Below the pieces are notes generated by a model. The model had not been told where the DNA came from and ran no database searches. It saw only the letters and a program-made list of their open reading frames with translations. Below are positions 16,337-23,691 of a stretch of DNA of 43,717 bases, piece by piece (within the stretch, counting starts at the first letter, position 1; every line of letters starts with the position of its first letter). The DNA is from Spartobacteria bacterium (GTDB taxonomy: Bacteria; Verrucomicrobiota; Verrucomicrobiia; Chthoniobacterales; UBA10450): the NCBI GenBank assembly GCA_003169695.1, contig PNAS01000055.1:1-43717 (forward strand). Reading direction: 5' to 3'. Made by a program: the position numbers and the translations under genes.

Positions 16337-16407
16337 TGTCATTCCGAGCCGGACAGCCTCCCGCGCATCGAGGTGCTTCGGCGCGTTGCGCCAGCCTCAG
16401 GATGACA
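16337..16407. repeat. TGTCAT-type inverted repeat element
   Basis: TGTCATTCCGAG (16337-16348) and CTCAGGATGACA (16396-16407) are inverted copies matching at 10 of 12 positions, with further pairing in the GC-rich middle. Such TGTCATYCYGAG elements are known as dispersed intergenic repeats in some soil bacteria. It lies in the divergent gap between prs and the desaturase and may sit close to both promoters. Confidence 0.55.
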
Positions 16408-16471
16408 TCTTGCCAACCCGAGAAGATTCCACGATCTATTTACCGCGCCCCGCAAGTCCAACGAACAGTCC

Positions 16472-17416
16472 ATGGAAACCGATCCCATCCGAGTCGAACG
16501 AGCCACCACTGACTCGAAGCTCTTCGCGCACACGCGCTTGGACGCGGTGCCGGTCCTGGCGAGCCTGTTTCATCTCGCCTACTTTTTTGCGCTCTTCTTC
16601 CTTTACCCGCACACGCCCTTGTGGGTGATGCTGATTCTCGGCTTCATCTACGCGTTGATGATCAACGCGAACATCAATGGCATCGGACACAACTTCATCC
16701 ACAATCCATTCTTTCGCTCGGCACTCCTCAACCGCCTTTTCGGGATCGCACAGTCGGTCGCCTGTTGCTTTTCGCAGACTTACTACGACGCCGTCCACAT
16801 GCAGCACCACAAAGGCAACGCCGACCGGCCTGACGAAACTGGCAAGACCGTGGACTGGATTTCGATTTACAAACACGGCGACCACGGTGAAGCGGAGAAT
16901 CCCTGGGGCTACGTATTCCTCAGTTTTTTCCGGGACGATGTCGGCGCGATCCGTCGGGAATTGCGCAAGCGCGGCAACGGCGATCTTTTTTGGGGCAACA
17001 TCGAGCTGGTCGCATTCGCCATCACGCTGTTCGTGATGTTTCTGTTCAACTGGCGTTACATGCTTTTCTATTTCCTGCCGTTTTTCTATCTCGGCCACTG
17101 CTTCAGTTATTTGAACGGTTACTATCGGCATTATGGTGCGGATCCGGACAAACCAATGGCCTGGGGCGTGAGCAGCTACGGAAAGATCTATAATTGGCTC
17201 TTCTTCTACAATGGCTACCACGCCGAACATCATTTCCGTCCGAAGGTGCACTGGACGAAAATGGAAGGGTTCCATCGGCAGATTGCCGATTTGCAAAAGC
17301 AGGAAGGCGTTCGCGTCATCAATCACGCGCACATGCTCGGCTTTCTCGACCCAAATTTGCCAAAGCGCGGAGCGCGCGCTGCTCCGATCGAGAGCACTGC
17401 CCAGTCCGCGCCGTAG
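16472..17416 (+). CDS. Membrane fatty acid desaturase family protein
   Basis: 314 residues, integral membrane. Three histidine boxes for the di-iron centre are complete: HNFIH (H73, H77), HMQHH (H109, H112, H113) and HAEHH (H250, H253, H254). Hydrophobic segments lie at about 25-45, 50-70, 85-100, 178-193 and 196-215. The family includes acyl-lipid desaturases and carotenoid or sphingolipid hydroxylases. The box spacing fits the PF00487 group, but the exact substrate cannot be read. A role in membrane fluidity is the simplest guess. It is divergent from prs. Confidence 0.88.
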   Translation: METDPIRVERATTDSKLFAHTRLDAVPVLASLFHLAYFFALFFLYPHTPLWVMLILGFIYALMINANINGIGHNFIHNPFFRSALLNRLFGIAQSVACCFSQTYYDAVHMQHHKGNADRPDETGKTVDWISIYKHGDHGEAENPWGYVFLSFFRDDVGAIRRELRKRGNGDLFWGNIELVAFAITLFVMFLFNWRYMLFYFLPFFYLGHCFSYLNGYYRHYGADPDKPMAWGVSSYGKIYNWLFFYNGYHAEHHFRPKVHWTKMEGFHRQIADLQKQEGVRVINHAHMLGFLDPNLPKRGARAAPIESTAQSAP

Positions 17417-17427
17417 AGTTTGTGAAC

Positions 17428-17450
17428 GGCAAGCGGAGCGCTTGCCCTAC
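17428..17450. repeat. Hairpin with TGTAGGGC end (half-unit)
   Basis: GGCAAGCG (17428-17435) pairs perfectly with CGCTTGCC (17439-17446) across a 3-base loop, followed by CTAC. On the minus strand it reads TGTAGGGCAAGCG..., the same start as the double-hairpin element at 40563. It lies between converging genes and could also end transcription. Confidence 0.5.
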
Positions 17451-17455
17451 AATTC

Positions 17456-17743
17456 TTATTTGTTCGCGAAGCTTGCGCGCAGCTTTTCTTTCTTCGTCTC
17501 CGCGTCTTCCTGCAAACGGCGCATGTCGATCGTCAGTTGCTTTTGCAGCGACTCCGCTTCTTCAGGCTTTCCCGCGCTCTGCGCCTTGCTGATTTCGTCT
17601 TTGAGAAAAAGCTCCTTCTCGGCGATGCGAGCTTTGAAAGTGGAATCGATTTCAGCGATCTGCTGCTTTTGCTCGTCCGTAAGCGCAACGCTCGGCGCCT
17701 TTTTCTCCAGGCGTTCCATCGCCAGTTCGTAAGCCGATTTCAT
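17456..17743 (-). CDS. Small coiled-coil protein of unknown function
   Basis: 95 residues, almost wholly charged helix. It runs from KSAYELAMERLEKK through LTDEQKQQIAEIDSTFKARI to the C-terminus, with heptad-like spacing and no signal peptide or membrane segment. The codon pattern and compact start (ATG at 17743) look real. No family was recognised with certainty. It is convergent with the desaturase and divergent from the HAD gene. Confidence 0.7.
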   Translation of the reverse strand: MKSAYELAMERLEKKAPSVALTDEQKQQIAEIDSTFKARIAEKELFLKDEISKAQSAGKPEEAESLQKQLTIDMRRLQEDAETKKEKLRASFANK

Positions 17744-17835
17744 TCGATTCCCTCACTCGATCTTAGCGGACTTGTCTGGCGGAGCAAGGCGAAGGCGAAT
17801 TGCGGTTGCGGAATCAAACCCTAAGTTACGTTCCA

Positions 17836-18615
17836 ATGTCCTCGGGGATCCGTCTGCTCAGCACCGATTTTGACGGCACGCTTGTCGCGCACGGCAGCGA
17901 TCCCGTGCTCGATCTCGGCTGCATGGAATATATCGAGAAGCTGCAGGAGAACGGCGTCATCTGGGCGATTAACACCGGGCGTTCCGTGGATCTGCTCGAA
18001 TCGGGCCTGACCGATTTCGAGTTCCCGATCCATCCCGATTTTATCCTGACGAGCGAGCGCGATGTATTTCGCCCTTCTTCAAATGGGGGCAACTGGGAAC
18101 CGTATGGAGACTGGAATGAGCGTGTCGCGCGTGAGCACGCCGAACTTTTTCACTCGGCGAAATCGGTCCTCGCGGAAGTTGTAGATTTTGTGAACCAGAA
18201 GACCAAAGCGCGTTTGCTCTATCACACCGCCGGCTTGGAAGGGCTTGTCGCTGAGAGCGAAGAAGAGTTGGACCGCGTCACAAAATTCATCGATCAAGCC
18301 CGGGAGAAGCAGCCGAAGTTTCACTACCAGCGCAACACCGTTTACCTGCGGTTCTGCCACGCCGATTATCACAAAGGCACCGCTCTCGCCGAATTATCCC
18401 GCTTGCTTGAGATCCCGCGGGAAGAAATTTTTGCCGCGGGCGATCACCATAACGACATCTCGATGCTCGACGGCCGTTTCGCGCAGTATCCCGCCTGCCC
18501 GGCGAACGCGATTCCGGAAGTGAAGGAAGCGGTTAGTTCCGCGGGCGGATACGTCGCGTCGAAAGCATACGGCGCCGGCTTGCACGAAGCGCTGTTACAT
18601 TTCGCAGAATCATGA
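17836..18615 (+). CDS. HAD-superfamily hydrolase, Cof/IIB type
   Basis: 259 residues from the ATG at 17836, preferred over an ATG 36 bases upstream because the HAD core begins immediately after it. Motif I is LLSTDFDGTL with nucleophile Asp, motif II is INTGR, motif III Lys is in YHKGTAL, and motif IV is AAGDHHNDISML. A cap insert lies between motifs II and III. These are cytoplasmic sugar-phosphate or nucleotide phosphatases; the substrate is unknown. It is convergent with a hypothetical gene. Confidence 0.9.
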   Translation: MSSGIRLLSTDFDGTLVAHGSDPVLDLGCMEYIEKLQENGVIWAINTGRSVDLLESGLTDFEFPIHPDFILTSERDVFRPSSNGGNWEPYGDWNERVAREHAELFHSAKSVLAEVVDFVNQKTKARLLYHTAGLEGLVAESEEELDRVTKFIDQAREKQPKFHYQRNTVYLRFCHADYHKGTALAELSRLLEIPREEIFAAGDHHNDISMLDGRFAQYPACPANAIPEVKEAVSSAGGYVASKAYGAGLHEALLHFAES

Positions 18616-18680
18616 CCGCAGATCACGCGGATTAAACGGACCAGACCTCAGAAATCCGTGTTTTCCGGGGAATCCGCGGT
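18616..18680. repeat. Inverted repeat of CGCGGATT / AATCCGCG type
   Basis: CGCGGATT (18626-18633) and AATCCGCG (18671-18678) are perfect inverted copies flanking a convergent gene end. The surrounding words (ACCGCAGATCACGCGGATT) belong to a kind of repeat seen in many bacterial genomes. It may also serve as a two-way transcription end. Confidence 0.4.
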
Positions 18681-19193
18681 TCAATCTGTCTGCGGCTCCA
18701 ACTTCAGGCGCGGCTCTTCCGCCAGTATCTCGTCGAGCGCGGGCCACTGCACCGCGCTATCCATGTCGCGGAAGGCGTGCAGATAAACGGCCACTGTTTC
18801 CGCTGGATATTTCGCCAGAATTTGCGCCACCGCGCTCGCGATTTTTTCCTTGAGCGGCGCGGGAGGAAGTTCTTCCACCGTCCCGTCGTCTTCATGTTTG
18901 ATCTCCATCCCGTCGAGAAAATCGCAAAGCATCTGCTTGTTTGCACCGAGCAACCACGCCTGCAGAAGATGACTCGCGAGCGAATCGCTCGCATTGCGAC
19001 CGAGCGCTGCTCGCATCCACGGGAAGCGCTCGACCGGCGGTTTCCGCTCGATGAACACACCGCGGAGATTCCGCTGGTTCGCAAGACCCTGGATCGCGGC
19101 CTTGTAGACCGGTTTTTGTTCCGTCTGCAAGAAAGTGAAAATCTGCGCGGCGAGCGCGGGCGACATCCGTTGGAAAATTTCGTGCGATCTCAT
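18681..19193 (-). CDS. Hypothetical protein
   Basis: 170 residues from the ATG at 19193 (RSHEIFQRMSPAL); an in-frame start 54 bases upstream overlaps the next gene. It is predicted soluble and mainly helical: an N-terminal module with FTFLQTEQKPVYKAAIQGLA, a middle SLASHLLQAWLLGANKQMLCDFLDGM, and a C-terminal PAPLKEKIASAVAQILAKYP. No family was recognised. It lies 47 bases downstream of the Mpv17-like gene on the same strand, so the two may form a pair. Confidence 0.7.
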   Translation of the reverse strand: MRSHEIFQRMSPALAAQIFTFLQTEQKPVYKAAIQGLANQRNLRGVFIERKPPVERFPWMRAALGRNASDSLASHLLQAWLLGANKQMLCDFLDGMEIKHEDDGTVEELPPAPLKEKIASAVAQILAKYPAETVAVYLHAFRDMDSAVQWPALDEILAEEPRLKLEPQTD

Positions 19194-19240
19194 CGTTCGG
19201 CGCACACGATGACAGCTTCCTGGTTTTCGTCCATCGAGCC

Positions 19241-19984
19241 TTACCATTTCGCGATCGAAAGTGCCGGCGGTGCGTCTGCTTCAATCTTCCCCGCGAATTG
19301 GTTCGTCATGTAAGTGAGGAGCAGCACCCAAAAAGTGAGCGCTATGCTGAAGAGCGGGAACTGCAACGGGAAGGGCAGCGAATAAATGATGGCCATGAGC
19401 GGCGCCCAAACCGCCCAGGTTGCGAGCAAGGTCGGGACGATCCTGTCGCGATAGTGATCCCAGGTCAGCGCGCGACGAACCGATTTCCACGAGAAGCCTT
19501 CGTTCTTCCATTCGTAGACAAGCACTTCGCTCGGTGCCGCGATGAAAGGATTGTAGCCGAGTTGGTCGACGAGAATTTTTGCGGCAACAACGGGGACGGT
19601 CACCACATCGCCAAACCAGATTGCGTTCCAGCGATACATCAGATCAACGAGGATTCCGTCGACGGCCCACGTCGGAATGGTGAAGGCAAGGTTGCGGAGG
19701 TTTTGTGCGCACGGGCAGCCTCGTTGGAAAAAGATGATCACAAACAGCTCGGGTACGATCGCTCCGGCGAAAATCGCGGCGATGACCACGAAGACGATGC
19801 CGTGCTGTTCTTTGTAGTGCGCCAGGCGATTGAGAAAATCCGCGCACGCGGGACTCAAGTAATACGAAATCAGGATCACCAACATCGCGCTTTGGAGGAT
19901 GAAGGCCGGGACGGCGTTCGCCCTGGCTGCCTCCCAGCCAATCGCGAGCGAAGTGCGATTTGTTTTGCGCGAAGCTATCGACAT
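19241..19984 (-). CDS. Multi-pass membrane protein with Mpv17/PMP22-like features
   Basis: 247 residues from Met9 of the longest frame. Hydrophobic helices lie at about 25-45, 65-90, 100-125, 185-205 and 210-235. The second half has a pattern like the eukaryotic Mpv17/PMP22 family: a DQ pair after a hydrophobic helix (KILVDQLGYNPF), a long linker with Trp, then TWAVWAPLMAIIYSLP and the final FWVLLLTYMT. No catalytic residues are evident. Mpv17 proteins are channel-like organelle membrane proteins; the resemblance was judged by eye. It lies upstream of a hypothetical gene, divergent from rlmN. Confidence 0.7.
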   Translation of the reverse strand: MSIASRKTNRTSLAIGWEAARANAVPAFILQSAMLVILISYYLSPACADFLNRLAHYKEQHGIVFVVIAAIFAGAIVPELFVIIFFQRGCPCAQNLRNLAFTIPTWAVDGILVDLMYRWNAIWFGDVVTVPVVAAKILVDQLGYNPFIAAPSEVLVYEWKNEGFSWKSVRRALTWDHYRDRIVPTLLATWAVWAPLMAIIYSLPFPLQFPLFSIALTFWVLLLTYMTNQFAGKIEADAPPALSIAKW

Positions 19985-20155
19985 CGCCGCAAGCTGCCGC
20001 GAGAGCACATGTGAGCAAGCTCAATTTGGAAGTTGAATTGGAACCTCGCACGGAGTCGACAAAAGACAGAGGTTGGTTTTATTTTCGCGATCGTTGTGCC
20101 CTTTGTGCGAGACCCGCGCGCGGGCGCCGGCCTTGGGATGACGCTCGCGCTTTGA

Positions 20156-21292
20156 ATGAGTTGTCCGTCTGACGTAACCTCCGTTGTGCAAAAGGCCGGC
20201 AAATCATCGATTCAGTCTCTTCTTCTCGAAGAGATCGCGGCTTATCTGGCCACGGAGAACCAGCGTCCTTACCGTGCGAAACAAATCGCGGATTGGATCT
20301 ACGAGAAGCGCGTGACCTCGTTCGAAGAGATGACCGATCTTCCGCAAGATCTCCGCAATCGCCTCGCGCAGGAGTTTGCTTTCGGCGGCATCGAAACAGT
20401 CCGGATCCTCGGCTCGGAAGACACCACGCGAAAATTTCTTTTCCGATTACAAGACGGAAACTTGATCGAGTCCGTGCTCATTCCCGCCTCGCCTGCGTTG
20501 TACGGCGAGCGATCGGACCGGCGCACCATTTGCGTCTCCACGCAGGTCGGCTGCGCTTACGGATGCAAATTTTGCGCGAGCGGGCTCGATGGTTGGACAC
20601 GAAATCTCGACGCTGCAGAAATCGTGCAGCAGCTCCTCGCGGTAGAAAAAGCGAGCGGCGAAAAGATCGACAACGTCGTCTTCATGGGCATGGGCGAACC
20701 GCTGGCGAACTTCGCCAACGTGGTCCGCGCCATCCGAATCATAAACGCGCCCTGGGGTCTCGAGATTGGCGCGCGCCACATCACGGTTTCGACCAGCGGA
20801 CTCGCCCCACAGATTCGAAAGCTCGCCGACGAACCACTGCAAAGCCGGCTTGCGATCTCGCTCCATGGCGCGACCGACATGGTGCGAAACAAGATCATGC
20901 CGGTGAACCGCAAATATGGCCTAACGAGTTTGCTCAGCGCCTGCGATTACTACGCGAGCCGCAAGAAGCAACGCATCTACTTCGAATACATTTTGATCGC
21001 GGGAGTTAACGACGCTGAAGAGCAGGCACACCTGCTCGCGGGTCATGCGCGGCGGTTGGGCGCCAAAGTGAATTTAATTCCTTATAACACGGTCGAAGGC
21101 CTCGAATGGTCGCGACCATCCCGCGAGCGGCAGGAACGGTTCCTATCCATCCTGCGCGAACACGGGACCGTCGCAACATTGCGCCACGAGAAAGGCCACG
21201 ACATCGACGCCGCCTGCGGACAATTACGGTTGCAGGCCAAGCGATCCGAACTGAGTGCGGGAACACCGGTGCCGACTGCGGTGGGTTACTAG
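20156..21292 (+). CDS. rlmN: RlmN, dual 23S rRNA/tRNA adenine-C2 methyltransferase
   Basis: 378 residues. A radical-SAM enzyme that methylates C2 of A2503 in 23S rRNA and A37 in some tRNAs. The cluster motif C-x3-C-x2-C is C133, C137, C140 (CAYGCKFC). C126 in ICVSTQVGC and C354 in DIDAACGQL correspond to the two mechanistic cysteines (C118 and C355 of E. coli). The N-terminal domain contains YRAKQIADWIYEK, and MGMGEPLANF is present. The C-terminus has a 25-residue extension. Confidence 0.97.
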   Translation: MSCPSDVTSVVQKAGKSSIQSLLLEEIAAYLATENQRPYRAKQIADWIYEKRVTSFEEMTDLPQDLRNRLAQEFAFGGIETVRILGSEDTTRKFLFRLQDGNLIESVLIPASPALYGERSDRRTICVSTQVGCAYGCKFCASGLDGWTRNLDAAEIVQQLLAVEKASGEKIDNVVFMGMGEPLANFANVVRAIRIINAPWGLEIGARHITVSTSGLAPQIRKLADEPLQSRLAISLHGATDMVRNKIMPVNRKYGLTSLLSACDYYASRKKQRIYFEYILIAGVNDAEEQAHLLAGHARRLGAKVNLIPYNTVEGLEWSRPSRERQERFLSILREHGTVATLRHEKGHDIDAACGQLRLQAKRSELSAGTPVPTAVGY

Positions 21293-21355
21293 CGGCACGC
21301 TCGTACTATCCGCAAAAATTTTTGCTTGGTTGCGGAAGCTGGCCTAGATCAAAGC

Positions 21356-22018
21356 ATGTCCGGGTACGAGCACGAGCCCGATCGAGTGTGGGACGAATAC
21401 GAGTGGGAACGTTTTCTCCAGCAACAGGATCATAAGACCGAGAAGTACATGGAGCTGCTCGAAAAGTACCTCGACCATCCGCAGCGCGACCAGATCATCG
21501 CGCGCGAAATGGGTTGGACGCAATTGCTGAACGGCGACACCTGGAGCGACGAGGTGGATGCGTTGCTCGCGGAAGAATCGAGCTCGGATGAGAACGAGGC
21601 GTCAGTCGCAGAGAATAATGCCCACGCGGCTGACGGCTTTGAGGACCACGCTTTGTATCGCGCTGCTTTCGCATTGACCGTCTGGATCGACCAACTCTTC
21701 GACGAAAAGGCCGCGCTCCAGAACGAACCGGCTGCCGTGAAACTGGCCACTCACTCCGCCTTGGCGAGCGCCAAATTGGCCGCGGCCATCAGCGATGATG
21801 ACGTCGATGAAATCGGAATGACGATCGCCTATCTCAAACGCGCCTTGAAAGCGATCACCGTATCGATGGAAGCGGGCGCGCAGTTGCTCTCCTTAGGGCT
21901 TATTACGCAGCAACAACATCAGGTTCTCCAGCAACGCCTCTTCGAGGTGCGTGACGGGATCATCACGCTCATGGGGCAGTACCGGGGCGAGTGGCTCCGG
22001 CGCTTCGGCAGCCTCTGA
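21356..22018 (+). CDS. Hypothetical acidic helical protein
   Basis: 220 residues from the ATG at 21356; a TTG start ten codons earlier is less likely. An N-terminal acidic segment (DRVWDEYEWERFLQQQDHK) is followed by KYLDHPQRDQIIAREMGW, an acidic linker (about 70-95), and a helical C-terminal half (FALTVWIDQLFDEKAAL, AIAYLKRAL-like region). No signal peptide or membrane segment. No family recognised. It lies 37 bases upstream of the ECF sigma factor gene on the same strand, so it may share its transcript. Confidence 0.75.
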   Translation: MSGYEHEPDRVWDEYEWERFLQQQDHKTEKYMELLEKYLDHPQRDQIIAREMGWTQLLNGDTWSDEVDALLAEESSSDENEASVAENNAHAADGFEDHALYRAAFALTVWIDQLFDEKAALQNEPAAVKLATHSALASAKLAAAISDDDVDEIGMTIAYLKRALKAITVSMEAGAQLLSLGLITQQQHQVLQQRLFEVRDGIITLMGQYRGEWLRRFGSL

Positions 22019-22055
22019 GCGGAGTTGAATGAAATAGCCGCCACTCCGTCCAATA

Positions 22056-22667
22056 ATGCATACGGAAGCGACTCCGGCTCAGGCCGATGTCTCGGAACTC
22101 GATTTGGTAAAACAATGCCAGGCCGGCGACACCGAAGCATTCGACCAACTGATGGGCCGGTACCGCACACGAGTTTTCGGCATGATCTATAACATGGTCC
22201 ATAACGAGCAGGACGCCTGGGATCTCGCCCAAGAGAGTTTCCTGAAGGCGTGGAAGTCGATCGGGCGTTTCCGCGGCCAGTCGTCGTTTTACACCTGGAT
22301 TTATCGAATCGTCACGAACGTCACCATTGACTGGCTGCGCAAGAAGCAGGTGAAAGGTTCAGGCGCGGAGTTCGATGACGCCATTCAGCTGAAGGACATC
22401 GATCCGGCATCGCGGACTGTGCCGAAAGCGGACGCGTTACCGCACCAGCGCATGGAGCAACGCGAGATTCGAACGCGGATCGACGACGCCATCGCGCAAC
22501 TGTCGCCCGAACATCGCGCCGTCATTTTGATGAAGGAGATCGAGGATATGCAATACCACGAAATCGCCGAGGCACTCGGGTGCTCGATCGGCACCGTCAT
22601 GTCGCGACTTTTCTACGCCCGCAAAAAGCTGCAGAATCTATTGAGAGATCTTTATGAAAACGTTTGA
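22056..22667 (+). CDS. RNA polymerase ECF sigma factor (RpoE-like)
   Basis: 203 residues. Region 2 lies at about 28-95 (AFDQLMGRYRTRVFGMIYNM, DAWDLAQESFLKAWKSI, YTWIYRIVTNVTIDWLRKK). Region 4 lies at about 145-198 (LSPEHRAVILMKEIEDMQYH, EIAEALGCSIGTVMSRLFYA). Regions 1.1 and 3 are missing, as is usual for the ECF class. It directs polymerase to a small regulon, usually for envelope stress. The next gene overlaps it by 14 bases and looks like its anti-sigma factor. Confidence 0.95.
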   Translation: MHTEATPAQADVSELDLVKQCQAGDTEAFDQLMGRYRTRVFGMIYNMVHNEQDAWDLAQESFLKAWKSIGRFRGQSSFYTWIYRIVTNVTIDWLRKKQVKGSGAEFDDAIQLKDIDPASRTVPKADALPHQRMEQREIRTRIDDAIAQLSPEHRAVILMKEIEDMQYHEIAEALGCSIGTVMSRLFYARKKLQNLLRDLYENV

Positions 22668-23175
22668 GGAAAAATGGACTGCGTGGCTCGACGGCGAGCT
22701 GAGCGGGGATGAACTCGCTGAGTTTGAAGCTTCACTGCCGGACAAAGCGGCCGCGGAAGCCGAGAAACGCGACGCCCACAAGCTCGGCGCATTCTTGAAG
22801 GAGCAACTGCAGGGTCGCGCGATGGGCAACGAAGAGTTTTTCCATCATCAACTGCGTGAGCGGATCGCAGGCGATGCGCGCGCTGCGCTTGTCCCAGAGA
22901 GGGCCGGCGCAAAGCCGGCTTTGTGGCCAATCGGCCGGTTGGTTTGGGTTGGCGCCACGTCTCTCGCGATCTTTTGCGTCTGCACATTTTTCGTCATGCG
23001 CGAGAAGGGTCCGGCCGACCAATCGCAGTATCTCACGCAGATCCTGAACGCGCGGGTCGATCCGGCGGTGAGCCCGAACGCGACGATCTCGATGTTTGAA
23101 TCGGGGGAAGGCAAGGTGACCGTTCTCTGGGTGGACGGGTTGCAATCGCTTCCATCAGAATACGCCACGAAGTAA
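22654..23175 (+). CDS. Putative membrane anti-sigma factor
   Basis: 173 residues. The N-terminal part WTAWLDGELSGDELAEFEASL resembles the start of anti-sigma domains, but the HxxxCxxC zinc motif is absent. One membrane segment is at about 95-114, then a periplasmic tail of about 55 residues. It overlaps the ECF sigma gene by 14 bases. Context and layout support the call more than sequence. It would hold the sigma factor at the membrane until a signal releases it. Confidence 0.75.
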   Translation: MKTFEEKWTAWLDGELSGDELAEFEASLPDKAAAEAEKRDAHKLGAFLKEQLQGRAMGNEEFFHHQLRERIAGDARAALVPERAGAKPALWPIGRLVWVGATSLAIFCVCTFFVMREKGPADQSQYLTQILNARVDPAVSPNATISMFESGEGKVTVLWVDGLQSLPSEYATK

Positions 23176-23180
23176 CTGCG

Positions 23181-23627
23181 ATGCAAAGACGCTCCTATTT
23201 CCTGATTGGCGTAAGCCTGGCGCTGATCTTGGGCGGCGTGGCGTCGGCTCGGGCGTCGCAAATAGTTTGGAGCGGCCTTGTCATAGCGAACAATGTCGCG
23301 CAGCCGGACAAAATTCCGCCAGAGCTGAATCGGATTGAAGGCACCCTCAAGGCGTTGTTTGGCTACAACCAATTCAAGGTGATCGGCCAGTCGCAAAAGA
23401 CGCTCGTGACAGGCTCGGAGGACTGGCTGGCCTCGAGCAAATACTTTTCCCTGAGTGTCGATTCCAAACGCGAGACCGCCGCAGGTTATCTTGTTAACCT
23501 GAAGTTATTTCAGGAGAAGAATCTGCTTCTCGAAACCGAGGCGAAGGTGAGTAAGGCCAGGCCGCTCGTGATCAAAGGTCCGCAGGTCGGTGATGGGCAA
23601 TTGCTTCTCGTGCTCGTCGTGCAGTAG
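23181..23627 (+). CDS. Hypothetical exported protein of the sigma operon
   Basis: 148 residues with a signal peptide (MQRRSYFLIGV, hydrophobic core, cleavage near ASARA-SQ). The mature part is beta-rich, with FSLSVDSKRETAAGYLVNL and a Leu/Val-rich C-terminus. No known domain recognised. It starts 5 bases after the anti-sigma gene, so the three genes form one operon. It may be periplasmic and take part in signal sensing, but this is inference. Confidence 0.72.
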   Translation: MQRRSYFLIGVSLALILGGVASARASQIVWSGLVIANNVAQPDKIPPELNRIEGTLKALFGYNQFKVIGQSQKTLVTGSEDWLASSKYFSLSVDSKRETAAGYLVNLKLFQEKNLLLETEAKVSKARPLVIKGPQVGDGQLLLVLVVQ

Positions 23628-23691
23628 GAAAGCCAAGGTCCGAGAAATTTGCACGAATAATCGGGATGCAAACCAATCCGCGCGTTGTTAA

